From Christensenellaceae bacterium (lineage in GTDB: Bacteria; Bacillota; Clostridia; Christensenellales; Aristaeellaceae), in NCBI GenBank assembly GCA_022510815.1, contig JAFLST010000004.1, forward strand, positions 1 through 64,000: DNA of 64,000 nucleotides, written 5' to 3'. The notes under the pieces were generated by a model. It did no database searches, was not told the origin of the DNA, and saw only the letters and a program-made list of their open reading frames with translations. Shown here piece by piece: positions 9,498 to 19,628 of the stretch; position 1 is the first letter of the stretch, and each line of letters begins with the position of its first letter. The position numbers and the translations under genes are program-made.

Positions 9498-9530
9498 GAG
9501 AAAAAACCTCACCTTTCATGATCGTATGAC

Positions 9531-9552
9531 AAAAAGGCGCTTGCTTCGCGCC
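9531..9552 (-). terminator. Intrinsic terminator/attenuator in the MFS gene leader
   Basis: Minus strand GGCGC-GAAGCAA-GCGCC-TTTTTG. Confidence 0.7.
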
Positions 9553-9618
9553 GATCTCATCATCGGTCATCAGGTGGGATTGCGCATGATTCATGCTCCT
9601 TTATCATCAGGTACGTTC

Positions 9619-9647
9619 ATGATAGCACACGCTTATCCTGCTGTCAA
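9619..9647 (-). promoter_or_regulatory. Promoter for the MFS leader transcript
   Basis: TTGACA - 17 bp - TATCAT on the minus strand. Confidence 0.75.
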
Positions 9648-10912
9648 CCGTGTATTTCCTCGCCCGGAATTTCCTCCACGGTCACGTCCGCACCCAGCGA
9701 GCGCAGCATACCCGGCAGGTTCTCGTATCCCCGGGCGATGTGCCCCGCCGGGTCGAGCAGCACGGTTTCTCCCTCGGCAACCAGCCCCGAGAGCATCATC
9801 GCCGCGCCGCCGCGCAGATCGGTGCTGGACACGGTCGTGCCCGCCAGCGCATGCCCGCCGTTAACCAGCGCGATGCGATCCTCGATGCGGATGTTCGCGC
9901 CGAGGCGCACCATCTCCCGGGCGTGCATGAAGCGGTTTTCAAAGATCGTCTCGAGGAAAACCGACGTGCCCCGCAGACACAGCGACAGCGCCATCATCGG
10001 GGCCTGCATGTCCGTCGGGAAGCCGGGATAGGCCAGCGTCCGCACCTGAATGGGCTGGCTTGCCCGACCTGTCAGCCGCAGACCTGCCGGGGATTCCCGC
10101 AGGGTCACGCCCGTCTCGCCCAGCTTGAACAGCAGCGCGCGCATATGGTCAGGCCTTGCGCCTCGCAGCAGCACGCTGCCCTCGGTCATCGCCGACGCGC
10201 AGAGGATCGTGCCTGCCTCGATGCGATCCGGAATCGGCCGGTAGGTGCAGCCGTGCAGGCTCTCCCGGCCCTCGACGAAGATGGTGCCCGTGCCGCCGCC
10301 TGAGATTTTTGCGCCCATGTCATTGAGGAACGCGCACAGATCGATGATTTCCGGCTCCTTGGCCGCGTTCTCGATGCGGGTCGAGCCCTTGGCCAGCACC
10401 GCCGCCAGCAGGATGTTTTCCGTCGCGCCGACGCTGGGGAAATCGAGATACACATTGCCGCCATGAAGCGTCCCCTGCAGGGTCACGGAGCCGGGCGTCA
10501 GGTGCACCTCCGCGCCAAGGGCCTGCATGCCCTTGAGATGCAGGTCGATGGGCCGCTGACCGATGGCGCACCCTCCCGGCAGCGCGACGCGGGCGTATCC
10601 CGTCCGGGCCAGCAGCGGGCCCATCACCAGCACCGAGGCTCGCATCCGGGCCAGCAGATTCTCCGACGTGGGCGACTGCGGCTCGTCAGACCACAATGTC
10701 AGCTCGTCGCCGTTGCGGCTGATGTTCACCCCGCACTCCGAGAGAATCTCCAGCAGCGTCTCCACATCGGTCAGCATCGGCACCCGCTCGATGGTGATCG
10801 GCTCTCGAGTCAGGAGCGCGGCGCACAGCAGCGGCAGCACGGCGTTCTTGGCTGTATGAATGCTCACCTCCCCGCTGAGCTGCTCGCAATGCCGGATGCG
10901 ATACGTTGCCAT
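9644..10912 (-). CDS. murA: UDP-N-acetylglucosamine 1-carboxyvinyltransferase
   Basis: KNAVLPLLCAALL; LPGGCAIGQRPIDLHLKG active-site region. Confidence 0.93.
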   Translation of the reverse strand: MATYRIRHCEQLSGEVSIHTAKNAVLPLLCAALLTREPITIERVPMLTDVETLLEILSECGVNISRNGDELTLWSDEPQSPTSENLLARMRASVLVMGPLLARTGYARVALPGGCAIGQRPIDLHLKGMQALGAEVHLTPGSVTLQGTLHGGNVYLDFPSVGATENILLAAVLAKGSTRIENAAKEPEIIDLCAFLNDMGAKISGGGTGTIFVEGRESLHGCTYRPIPDRIEAGTILCASAMTEGSVLLRGARPDHMRALLFKLGETGVTLRESPAGLRLTGRASQPIQVRTLAYPGFPTDMQAPMMALSLCLRGTSVFLETIFENRFMHAREMVRLGANIRIEDRIALVNGGHALAGTTVSSTDLRGGAAMMLSGLVAEGETVLLDPAGHIARGYENLPGMLRSLGADVTVEEIPGEEIHG

Positions 10913-11065
10913 GACGCGACCTCCGTCCTTCACAGTCCTTTGGTCATTAGGCTGTCCCGGCTCGGCGCGCCGTATTCGCTTGACTTTTGGCCGTTTTTTG
11001 CGCATAATACCTATGATGCCAAACTTTACGCATCATGACACCTGCACGAAAGGCGGCGAAGCGGA

Positions 11066-12361
11066 TTGCCCAGCGTCATCAACCATGTGCAGCCGGGTTC
11101 CATCGCCGCGAAACTGGGGCTGCGGGCCGGCGACCAACTCGACCGGATCGCCGGGGAACCGGTGATTGATCAGATCGACTATCAGGCGCTGACCGCGCAG
11201 TCGCGCTTTGACATGACGGTCACCCGGCCCGACGGCACGCAGGAAATCCTCCATGTCCGCAAGCAGGACTGGGAGCCGCTGGGCCTGACACTTGACCAGT
11301 CCATTGTTTCCAGCCCAAGGCCCTGCCGCAATCACTGCATCTTCTGCTTCATTGACCAGATGCCGCCGGGCATGCGCAGAACCCTCTACGTCAAGGATGA
11401 CGATTGGCGGCTCTCGCTGATGATGGGCAACTACATCACCATGACCAACATCGACGACGCGGAGTTTGACCGCATCATCCGCCGCCGGGTCAGTCCGCTG
11501 TTCATCTCCGTGCACACCACTGACCCGGAGCTGCGCGTGAAGATGCTGCGCAATCCCCATGCCGCCCAGATCATGGACAGGCTGCGGCAGCTCAGGGACA
11601 GCGGCATCCGATACCACTGTCAGGTTGTGCTCTGTCCCGGCTGGAATGACGGCGACGCGCTGATGAGAACGATCGAGGATTTGCGCGTTCTCTATCCTGC
11701 AGCACAGTCCGTGGCGCTGGTGCCCATCGGTCTGACCAAGTTCCGCGACGGCCTGCCGTACATCAGGCCTTATGACGCGGATATGGCAAGGGAGCTCATC
11801 GAACAAGTCAGGCCGCTGCAGCGGCAGTATCTTGACGAGATTGGCACGCGGTTCGTGTTTCCGGCGGATGAGTTCTACTGCCTGTCCGGATTGCCGATTC
11901 CCGAGGATGAGGAATACGAGGACTACCCGCAGATTGAAAACGGCGTGGGTATGCTGCGGATGTTCGAGACCGATCTGCAGTTTGCCGCCGAGGATGACCC
12001 CGTTGCGGAAACACCCCAGCGGCATCTTGTTATCGCCACGGGCACATCCGTCGCTCCCTTTCTGCAGCGCCTTGCCGATCAGTATGCCCCAAAGGGCACG
12101 ACCGTCACTGTGAAGCCGATTGTCAATCATTTCTTCGGCGAGTCGGTCACTGTAGCCGGGCTCATCACGGGACAGGATCTGGTCGAGCAGTGCCGGGATG
12201 TGACGGCTGACGAAATCCTCATTGTCCGCAGCATGATCCGCGCGGAGGGCGACCTGTTCCTCGATGACATGACCGTCGACGAGGTGCGGCGCTTGCTCCC
12301 CGCTCCCCTGCGCATCACAGATTCCTCCGGCGAGGACTTCTGGCGCGCGATTTCCCAATAG
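11066..12361 (+). CDS. DUF512 family protein (PDZ plus radical SAM-like)
   Basis: PGSIAAKLGLRAGDQLDRI PDZ segment; CRNHCIFCFIDQMPPGMRRTLYVKDDDWRLS. Confidence 0.9.
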   Translation: MPSVINHVQPGSIAAKLGLRAGDQLDRIAGEPVIDQIDYQALTAQSRFDMTVTRPDGTQEILHVRKQDWEPLGLTLDQSIVSSPRPCRNHCIFCFIDQMPPGMRRTLYVKDDDWRLSLMMGNYITMTNIDDAEFDRIIRRRVSPLFISVHTTDPELRVKMLRNPHAAQIMDRLRQLRDSGIRYHCQVVLCPGWNDGDALMRTIEDLRVLYPAAQSVALVPIGLTKFRDGLPYIRPYDADMARELIEQVRPLQRQYLDEIGTRFVFPADEFYCLSGLPIPEDEEYEDYPQIENGVGMLRMFETDLQFAAEDDPVAETPQRHLVIATGTSVAPFLQRLADQYAPKGTTVTVKPIVNHFFGESVTVAGLITGQDLVEQCRDVTADEILIVRSMIRAEGDLFLDDMTVDEVRRLLPAPLRITDSSGEDFWRAISQ

Positions 12362-12376
12362 AAGGAAGGTATTCCC

Positions 12377-13714
12377 ATGGCAAGACCTCTCGTAGCCATC
12401 GTCGGACGGCCCAACGTGGGTAAGTCGACGTTCTTCAATAAGGTTGTTGGCAGGCGTATCTCGATCGTCGAGGATACCCCCGGCGTGACCCGCGACCGCA
12501 TCTATGCTGATGTGGAGTGGCTGAACCGGAAGTTCACGCTCATCGACACCGGCGGCATCGACCCCCACAGCGACGACGTGCTGCTCTCCCAGATGCGCCG
12601 TCAGGCCGAGATCGCCATGGACACCGCAGACGTGATCTGCTTCTTTGTCGACGGGCGTGACGGCCTGACCGATGACGACCGGGAGGTCTCGACCCTCCTG
12701 CGCAAGACCAAAAAGCCCCTGCTGCTGGTGGTCAACAAGGTCGATCACATCGGCATGCAGGACACGATCTACGAGTTCTATGAGCTGGGCATCGGCGACC
12801 CCATTGCCATCAGCGCCGCGAACATGATGGGCCTTGGCGATCTGCTGGAGGAAGTCTGCAAGCGTCTGCCCCCTCCGGACGAGGACGAGATGGACGAGGC
12901 GCAGCACGTTCTGCAGCTTGCGGTGGTGGGGCGGCCCAATGTGGGCAAGTCGAGCCTTGTCAACCGACTGCTGGGTCAGGAGCGCACGATGGTCTCCGAC
13001 ATTGCCGGAACCACCCGCGACGCCATCGACACCCGCCTCACCAGTGAGGACGGCACCGAATACAACGTCATTGACACAGCAGGCATCCGGCGCAAGCGGG
13101 CCGTGGAGGAAGCGTCCCTCGAGCGCTACAGCGTGCTGCGTTCCATCGCCGCGATCCGGCGCTGCGATGTGGCGCTGCTGCTCATCGATGCGCAGGACGG
13201 CGTGACCGAGCAGGACACCAAGATCGCCGGCCTCATTCAGGACGAGGGTAAAGCCGCCATTGTCGTGGTGAACAAGTGGGACGCCATCGAAAAGGAAACC
13301 GGCACCCTTGAGCGCTACCGCAAGGAGGTGCTGGAAGCCCTCAAGTTCATGGACTGGGCCCCGGTGCTGTTCCTCTCTGCCAAGACGGGACAGCGCGTGC
13401 ACACCGTGCTGGACATGGTCGATCAGGTCTGGGCGCAGGCCTCCAAGCGCATCCCCACCGGCGTGCTCAACGACGTGCTGACCGACGCGACGGCTTCCCT
13501 GCAGCCGCCAGCCACCAACGGCCGCAGGCTCAAGATCTACTACGCCACCCAGCAGACGGTCTGCCCGCCGACCTTCATCCTCTTCGTCAACGAGGAGGAG
13601 CTGATGCACTTCGCCTATCAGCGCTATCTGGAGAACTATTTCCGCAAGACCTTCGACTTTACGGGAACGCCGATCCGTTTCATCCTACGGGAGAAGCAAA
13701 AGGAGAAGAACTGA
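12377..13714 (+). CDS. der: Ribosome biogenesis GTPase Der
   Basis: Two tandem GTPase domains: GRPNVGKSTFFNKV and GRPNVGKSSLVNRL. Confidence 0.97.
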   Translation: MARPLVAIVGRPNVGKSTFFNKVVGRRISIVEDTPGVTRDRIYADVEWLNRKFTLIDTGGIDPHSDDVLLSQMRRQAEIAMDTADVICFFVDGRDGLTDDDREVSTLLRKTKKPLLLVVNKVDHIGMQDTIYEFYELGIGDPIAISAANMMGLGDLLEEVCKRLPPPDEDEMDEAQHVLQLAVVGRPNVGKSSLVNRLLGQERTMVSDIAGTTRDAIDTRLTSEDGTEYNVIDTAGIRRKRAVEEASLERYSVLRSIAAIRRCDVALLLIDAQDGVTEQDTKIAGLIQDEGKAAIVVVNKWDAIEKETGTLERYRKEVLEALKFMDWAPVLFLSAKTGQRVHTVLDMVDQVWAQASKRIPTGVLNDVLTDATASLQPPATNGRRLKIYYATQQTVCPPTFILFVNEEELMHFAYQRYLENYFRKTFDFTGTPIRFILREKQKEKN

Positions 13715-13715
13715 C

Positions 13716-14318
13716 ATGGACGTGCTTGCTTATATCGTGATAGCCGTCATCTCCTACCTGATGGGCTCCATCTCCTCGGGCCTGCTGGTCTCCAAGGCGC
13801 TGAACGGCCCGAACCTGCGCGAAGTCGGCAGCAAGAATACCGGCGCCAGCAACGCGCTGCGCACCATGGGCGTCAAGGCCGGCTTCGCAACCTTCGTCGG
13901 CGACATCATCAAGGCGCTGATTCCCTGCGTCATCGGCCGTGTTTGGATGGGCCTGCCCGGCGCGATGGTCGCGGGCGTGTTCGTCATCCTGGGGCACAAC
14001 TGGCCGGTCTTCTTCCAGTTCAAGGGCGGCAAGGGCGTGTCCAGCATGACCGCCGTGATGCTCGTCAGCTTCTGGTGGCAGGCCATCATCTGCTATGTTG
14101 TGACCATCGCGGTCATTGCTGCTTTCCGCTTTATCTCGCTGGGCTCCATGGTGATGGTGACACTCTTCGCCATCCTCGTCGCCGTGAGCAGCTGGGGCAA
14201 CTGGCCCGCCATCATCTGGGCTGTCGCGCTGGCGGCGATCTGCATCTGGCGACACCGGGCAAATATCGGGCGGCTGCTGAGCGGCACAGAAGCTAAGATT
14301 GGTCAGAAGGTGAAGTGA
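13716..14318 (+). CDS. plsY: Glycerol-3-phosphate acyltransferase PlsY
   Basis: SYLMGSISSGLLVSK...REVGSKNTGASNALR; GHNWPVFFQFKGGKGVS. Confidence 0.95.
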   Translation: MDVLAYIVIAVISYLMGSISSGLLVSKALNGPNLREVGSKNTGASNALRTMGVKAGFATFVGDIIKALIPCVIGRVWMGLPGAMVAGVFVILGHNWPVFFQFKGGKGVSSMTAVMLVSFWWQAIICYVVTIAVIAAFRFISLGSMVMVTLFAILVAVSSWGNWPAIIWAVALAAICIWRHRANIGRLLSGTEAKIGQKVK

Positions 14319-14325
14319 CCTGTCC

Positions 14326-15447
14326 ATGGATTTGACGAATGCGACCATGATCGCCACAGCGGCCTTCGGTCTTGAAGGTGTTGTCGCGGCGGAGCTGCGG
14401 CGGCTCGGCATGAAGGACGCCCGGGGCGAGCTGGGCGGCGCGCGCTTCACCGGGAACATGGCGGACGCCTATCTGTGCAACCTGCGTCTGCGCTGTGCCG
14501 ACCGGGTGCTGATCGTGCTGGGAGAGGCGGAGTGCCGCAGCTTTGAGGAGCTGTTCCAGTTCGTCCGGCGCATCCCGTGGGAGAAGCTGCTGCCGCCCGA
14601 TGCGCGAATCAATGTCTCCGGCAAGTGCGCTCGCAGCCAGCTCATGAGCGTGCGCGACTGTCAGGCCATCACCAAGAAGGCCATCATCGAGCGCCTCCGG
14701 GAGCGCACCGGGCGGTCGACCTTCCCTGAAACAGGCGCCGCTTATCCCATTGAGATCGCCCTGCATGCCGACATGGCCCGTGTAACGCTGGACACCTCCG
14801 GCGACGCCCTGAACCGCCGTGGCTATCGCACATGGAACGGCGAGGCTCCCCTGCGCGAAACTCTTGCGGCGGCGCTGGTGGAGCTGTCCCCTTGGCGGCC
14901 CGGCATGCGGCTGCATGATCCCTGCTGCGGCACGGGCACGCTGCTGATCGAAGCTGCGTTCCGTCAGGCGCACCGGGCTCCCGGCCTGACCCGGCGCTTC
15001 GCCATGGAACAGTTCGCCTGCTTCCCCCGCGAGGAAGCCAGCCGCATCTTGCACACCTGTCAGCAGGACGTGATCCCCGACCGCGTGACCGGCATCTCCG
15101 GGTCGGACATTGATCCCGGCGCGCTGGAACTGGCTGGACGGCATGTCCGACAAGCCGGACTGGAGGGACGAATTTCCCTGACCAATCAGCCGCTCGAAAC
15201 GCTCCAGCTTCCCGACGAGCGCGGAGTGTTCCTCTGCAATCCGCCCTACGGCGAGCGGCTTTCTGACCGCAAGACCTGCCAGCGGCTCTATGGAGAGCTG
15301 CGCAAGCTGAAATCTCGCCACCCCGGCTGGAGCCTCTGCGCCATCTCATCCGACCCGGCTTTTGAGCGGGCTTACGGCAAGCGGGCAAGCAAGAAGCGCA
15401 GGCTGTACAACGGCCGGCTGGAATGCGAATTCTTCATCTATGAATAG
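14326..15447 (+). CDS. THUMP-domain class I RNA methyltransferase (RlmL/YpsC-like)
   Basis: DPCCGTGTLLIEAA and FLCNPPYGERL motifs. Confidence 0.9.
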   Translation: MDLTNATMIATAAFGLEGVVAAELRRLGMKDARGELGGARFTGNMADAYLCNLRLRCADRVLIVLGEAECRSFEELFQFVRRIPWEKLLPPDARINVSGKCARSQLMSVRDCQAITKKAIIERLRERTGRSTFPETGAAYPIEIALHADMARVTLDTSGDALNRRGYRTWNGEAPLRETLAAALVELSPWRPGMRLHDPCCGTGTLLIEAAFRQAHRAPGLTRRFAMEQFACFPREEASRILHTCQQDVIPDRVTGISGSDIDPGALELAGRHVRQAGLEGRISLTNQPLETLQLPDERGVFLCNPPYGERLSDRKTCQRLYGELRKLKSRHPGWSLCAISSDPAFERAYGKRASKKRRLYNGRLECEFFIYE

Positions 15448-15526
15448 ACCAATATTCTTTGAAACGGCGCGGCAGCTCTGTCTGTCATGCCGTTTGCTTA
15501 TATGATGAATCAGGAGGGATCGCGCC

Positions 15527-17182
15527 ATGATCAGGCTGTTCGATCAGCACAGAGTTCGCCAGCATAAGGAGCTTGAAGGCTTCTGGACGTTTCTCAAGGA
15601 TGACGGCAAGGAATACAGCCTGCCTGTTCCGGGCTGCTGGGAGCAGCATCCGGAGCTGGTCAATTTCCGCGGCAAGGGCACCTACATCCGCCATGTGCAT
15701 GTGAGCAGATCCTGCCATGTACGGCTGGAATTCAAGGGCGTGAGCCATACCGCGGACGTCTATTTTGACGATGCCTTTGTGGCTCATCATTACAACGCCT
15801 TCACCCCGTTCAGCGGAATCGTCAGAGACGTCCAGCCCGGCGATCACGTCATCCGCGTGGAGGTGGACAACACCTTCGGCGAGCATTCCGCGCTGCACAT
15901 CCCGAACGATTACTATACCTACGGCGGCATCATCAGGCCGGTGGTCGTCGAGGAGCTGGAGCGGGCATACGTCAAAGACGTGCGCTTCCTTCCCTTCCTG
16001 AAAGACAATCGGTGGTTCGCAAAGGTCACGGTCTGCGTGGAGAATCTCGGAACCGCATCGCAGAGCATGACGGTTCTCATCCGACTGGCAGGAACGGAAA
16101 TTCAAAGCAGCGTCACCGTTGCGGCAGGCGCTGCGGAGGAGATTGTCTGGGAGCAGCCTTATTCTCAGGCCGAGAGCTGGAGTCCGAAGCATCCCCGGCT
16201 ATACCTGCTGGAAACGGAGATGATTGACGAGCGCGGCATGGTCATCGACGATCTCATCGAACGGGTTGGCTTCCGGGAGGTCGGCATCTCCGGGAACCGG
16301 CTGCTTGTCAACGGAGAGCCTGTTTTCCTCAAGGGCTTCAACCGGCATGAGGATCACGGCGTATACGGCAGCGCCATTCCTCCGCAGCTCATGGCGCAGG
16401 ACATGGACCTGCTGCAGGAGGCTGGGGCCAACGCCGTGCGAACCTCCCACTATCCCAACGATGAGCGCTTTCTGGATCTGTGCGACGAGCGCGGCATGCT
16501 GGTGTGGGAGGAGAATCATGCCCGGGGCTTTGGGCTGCCGCATATGAAGAGCCCGAACTTCGATCAGCAGTGCGCGGACTGCATCGACGAGATGATTGCC
16601 GCCCATTATAACCATCCGTCCATCGTGATCTGGGGCATTCTCAACGAGTGCGCCAGCGAGACTGCAGAGGGTCGGACCATCTATCAGCGGCAATACGAGC
16701 AGATCAAGCAGCTCGACAACTCCCGTCCCACCACCTCCGCGACCTGCCGCCACTTCTCGGACATCTGTCTCGACCTGCCGGATATCGTGTCCTTCAACCT
16801 GTACGCCGGCTGGTATGAGAACATGCCCACACGGGAACGCCTGTGTCAGGAGCTGGACTGGATCGCTTCTTCTGGCGGCGCGGGCAAGCCGGTGATCGTC
16901 AGCGAGTTTGGCGCCGGGGCCATTTATGGCTTCCGTGACCGCGGTCATGCCAAGTGGAGCGAGGAGCGGCAGGCTGACATTCTCCGCGACAATCTCGAAA
17001 GTTTCCGGGACGACGGGCGGCTCACGGGCGTATTCATCTGGCAGCTCGCCGACTGCCGTGTATCCGAGGAATGGTTCAGCTCGCGCCCCCGCTGCCACAA
17101 CAACAAGGGCCTTGTGGATGAATTCCGCAGGCCCAAGGAAGCGTTTGATGTTGTGAAAGAGCTGTTCCCTACCATGGGATAA
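15527..17182 (+). CDS. Glycoside hydrolase family 2 (beta-galactosidase/glucuronidase-like)
   Basis: GFNRHEDHGVYG; NAVRTSHYPNDERFLDLCDERGMLVWEE; IVIWGILNECAS; VSEFGAGAIYG. Confidence 0.93.
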   Translation: MIRLFDQHRVRQHKELEGFWTFLKDDGKEYSLPVPGCWEQHPELVNFRGKGTYIRHVHVSRSCHVRLEFKGVSHTADVYFDDAFVAHHYNAFTPFSGIVRDVQPGDHVIRVEVDNTFGEHSALHIPNDYYTYGGIIRPVVVEELERAYVKDVRFLPFLKDNRWFAKVTVCVENLGTASQSMTVLIRLAGTEIQSSVTVAAGAAEEIVWEQPYSQAESWSPKHPRLYLLETEMIDERGMVIDDLIERVGFREVGISGNRLLVNGEPVFLKGFNRHEDHGVYGSAIPPQLMAQDMDLLQEAGANAVRTSHYPNDERFLDLCDERGMLVWEENHARGFGLPHMKSPNFDQQCADCIDEMIAAHYNHPSIVIWGILNECASETAEGRTIYQRQYEQIKQLDNSRPTTSATCRHFSDICLDLPDIVSFNLYAGWYENMPTRERLCQELDWIASSGGAGKPVIVSEFGAGAIYGFRDRGHAKWSEERQADILRDNLESFRDDGRLTGVFIWQLADCRVSEEWFSSRPRCHNNKGLVDEFRRPKEAFDVVKELFPTMG

Positions 17183-17200
17183 AGCCTTTGATAAGGGACT

Positions 17201-17797
17201 CTACCGCAGGCGCTTCTGCACGATCAGGCGTTCCTTCGCCTCACCGACGGGCACAAAGCCCAGCTTGCGGTAGAGCTCCTTATGACCGGGATAGTTGTAA
17301 TAAACATCCGCATCGCCTTTTTCAGGATAGCCCTCGACCGCGTCAAAGCCGTCAGCCCGCGCGTCCTCGATCACCCGCTCCAGCAGCGCCGTGGCGATAT
17401 GCCTTCCCCGCATAGCGGGCGCAACCGTGAAGCAGAAGACGGACTTCACTCTCAGGCCGTCATCAGCGCGGTTCTGGATCATCTCGTCATACCCGGCGCA
17501 GCGCAGGCAGGGCGCGCGGTCATTGGCGTTGCACCAGCCGACCACCTGTCCGTCCGCGTAGGCCAGATAGCCCTGCAGGATGCCCTCCCTGACATAGCGG
17601 ATGGCATATTCCCGGCGCACATCCGCATCCAGAAAGAGCGACTTCGCCTCTTCGCGATTGTCCGTTCCGCAGTAGTCAAGGCAGTAGCAGCGATCCCACT
17701 CCGGGTAGTCCGTGTGCGCGACATGCTCGAAGAAATACAGGTAGTCCTCAAGGCCATCCGTGGACAGCCGGACAATGTTCAGCCCTTCCACGCTCAA
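17201..17797 (-). CDS. GNAT family N-acetyltransferase
   Basis: VAPAMRGRHIATALLERVIEDARADGFDAVEGYP. Confidence 0.85.
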   Translation of the reverse strand: MSVEGLNIVRLSTDGLEDYLYFFEHVAHTDYPEWDRCYCLDYCGTDNREEAKSLFLDADVRREYAIRYVREGILQGYLAYADGQVVGWCNANDRAPCLRCAGYDEMIQNRADDGLRVKSVFCFTVAPAMRGRHIATALLERVIEDARADGFDAVEGYPEKGDADVYYNYPGHKELYRKLGFVPVGEAKERLIVQKRLR

Positions 17798-18228
17798 TCC
17801 TCCGTGAAGTCAATGTTGAAGCAGGTGCCATGGGAGAACAGCACGCCGTCGGTCATGCGGATGCGCAGGATGCGGGACGTCGGGTCGTTCTCATCCATGT
17901 GGCCGTTATTGTACCACGCGGCAAAGATTGTTCGCAGCTTCGCTATCATCTCTGCGTTCTGCTCATCAAGCGTCCAGCCCATGTCCTCGGCAACGCCATG
18001 GCCCGTGAACCAGTCGCCGCACACCGCCACGCGGGGCTCCTTGGCAATCTGCCGCATCTTGCTCGTGCAGCTGTTCGCCAGCACATAAAAGGAACCGTCC
18101 TCGTAATATGCGTCGACCGTGCGCACCGAAGGCAGGCCGTCCTCCACCGTTGCCAGCGCGATCAGCGAATCCTGTCCAAAGCGTTCCTTCATGATTTCCC
18201 GGGCTTCCTGTGGGAATTTCGCGTTCAT
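17794..18228 (-). CDS. Pyridoxamine 5'-phosphate oxidase-like flavin protein
   Basis: SLIALATVEDGLPSVRTVDAYYEDGSFYVLANSCTSKMRQIAKEPRVAVC. Confidence 0.85.
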   Translation of the reverse strand: MNAKFPQEAREIMKERFGQDSLIALATVEDGLPSVRTVDAYYEDGSFYVLANSCTSKMRQIAKEPRVAVCGDWFTGHGVAEDMGWTLDEQNAEMIAKLRTIFAAWYNNGHMDENDPTSRILRIRMTDGVLFSHGTCFNIDFTED

Positions 18229-18299
18229 GGTATACACCTCTTTCCGTGTTTGCCTGATTATACCACGAACCCGTTCCCATGACAAGGCGCCGTTGCCGT

Positions 18300-19472
18300 T
18301 CAGAGGGCGCTCCGGGTGCGGCTGACCCACGATGCCCACCGTGGATCCGCCTTCATATCAGCTTTGGCCTGCCCGTCGCCCGGCACGTTCCACCACGGCC
18401 AGTCCTGCGGCAAGTTAGCAATCCAACCGGATTCCATTCCGTCGCCCGGCCTGATCCTGACCGTCGAAAGCAGCGGCGCAGTATAGCACGCATCCCTTTT
18501 CCCGCAAACGGCTTCCAGCTCTCGGGCATGTTCCAGCGCGGAGTCCAGCGCCGCAAACGCTCCGTCCCCGTCACCGGCGCACCAGAGCCGCAGGGACAGG
18601 AACAGGTGCAGCCCGATCAGATCGGCATGCAGCAGACCGCAGCCGCCATCGGTGCAGACAAGGTCGAACATGCCGATAGCCCGGCGAACAATCCGCGCCG
18701 CTTCCTCCGGCCCGATGTGAGCATTGTTCACAATGAGGCTTTGGATCATGAGATTCGCGACAGTTCTGACCATGGCCAGCAGAGCCTCACCGCAGGCTTC
18801 CGCCCGTTTGCGTCCGTCGAAGGCCTGAATGTTCAGCATTTCGCGGCATCCCGACAGCGCCGGAGCAGTCCGCGCAAGAGCCTCTGCTTTATCTGATTCA
18901 CCCAAATTGGCATAGAGCTGAATCAGCTCACGCGTCGCCTGCTGCCGCATACTGCCTTCAATCTGTGTCGTGAGAAGACGCTCATAGATCGTCACAGCTT
19001 CCTGCCATTCTGCGCAGCGCCGATGCTGCTGCACGTCATAGACGTCGTAGCCATCACTGTCCGTCAGATGATGTTCGCCCTGCCTGACATATCCCGCGTT
19101 ATACAGCACGGACGCAAGGCACAGCATGAGCTCCTCGCTGCCCGGGTATTCCGCGAGACCTTCCCGGGCCATGCGGACGCACTCGTCCACGCATACGTCC
19201 CTTCCGGCGTTGCGCCTGTCCATCGCCCGGATTTGTTCCATCAGCCCGTCGATTCTCCGCGCCCTCTCGCTGCGATATCCGAACAGCTCATCAATCGTCA
19301 CACCGAAATAGTTGGCAATGGAAGGGATCAGCGTCATGTCCGGATAGCAGATGCCTTTTTCCCAGCGCGAAACAGCCTGCGCGGTCACATCCAGCGCGCG
19401 GGCCACTTCCTCCTGCGTTCTTCCATGGCTGCGGCGCAGCGCTCTCAATTGCGCTCCCAGCTTGATATCCAT
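18300..19472 (-). CDS. HTH (XRE) transcriptional regulator with a long C-terminal helical domain
   Basis: LRALRRSHGRTQEEVARALDVTAQAVSRWEKGICYPDMTLIPSIANYFGVTIDELF. Confidence 0.9.
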   Translation of the reverse strand: MDIKLGAQLRALRRSHGRTQEEVARALDVTAQAVSRWEKGICYPDMTLIPSIANYFGVTIDELFGYRSERARRIDGLMEQIRAMDRRNAGRDVCVDECVRMAREGLAEYPGSEELMLCLASVLYNAGYVRQGEHHLTDSDGYDVYDVQQHRRCAEWQEAVTIYERLLTTQIEGSMRQQATRELIQLYANLGESDKAEALARTAPALSGCREMLNIQAFDGRKRAEACGEALLAMVRTVANLMIQSLIVNNAHIGPEEAARIVRRAIGMFDLVCTDGGCGLLHADLIGLHLFLSLRLWCAGDGDGAFAALDSALEHARELEAVCGKRDACYTAPLLSTVRIRPGDGMESGWIANLPQDWPWWNVPGDGQAKADMKADPRWASWVSRTRSAL

Positions 19473-19578
19473 GTTTGTTCCTCCTACGCTTCATTCGCCG
19501 GCGTATCAATATTGTAGCAGTCCTTTGTCCGCCAAACAATGATCAATTCATTGCATGGCATTCAACCAATCGTTGATT

Positions 19579-19612
19579 ACAAAAAGGAGAAGCCCTGCCA
19601 GAGCTTCTCCCG
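19579..19612 (-). terminator. Terminator after ftsH
   Basis: GGAGAAGC...GCTTCTCC then TTTTTG on the minus strand. Confidence 0.75.
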
Positions 19613-19628
19613 TGCTGGTTCGTCTTCA

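Noticed and set aside
11033-13609. 858-aa minus-strand ORF
   Set aside because: Antisense to the DUF512 gene and der, both with clear family motifs; no recognisable domain.
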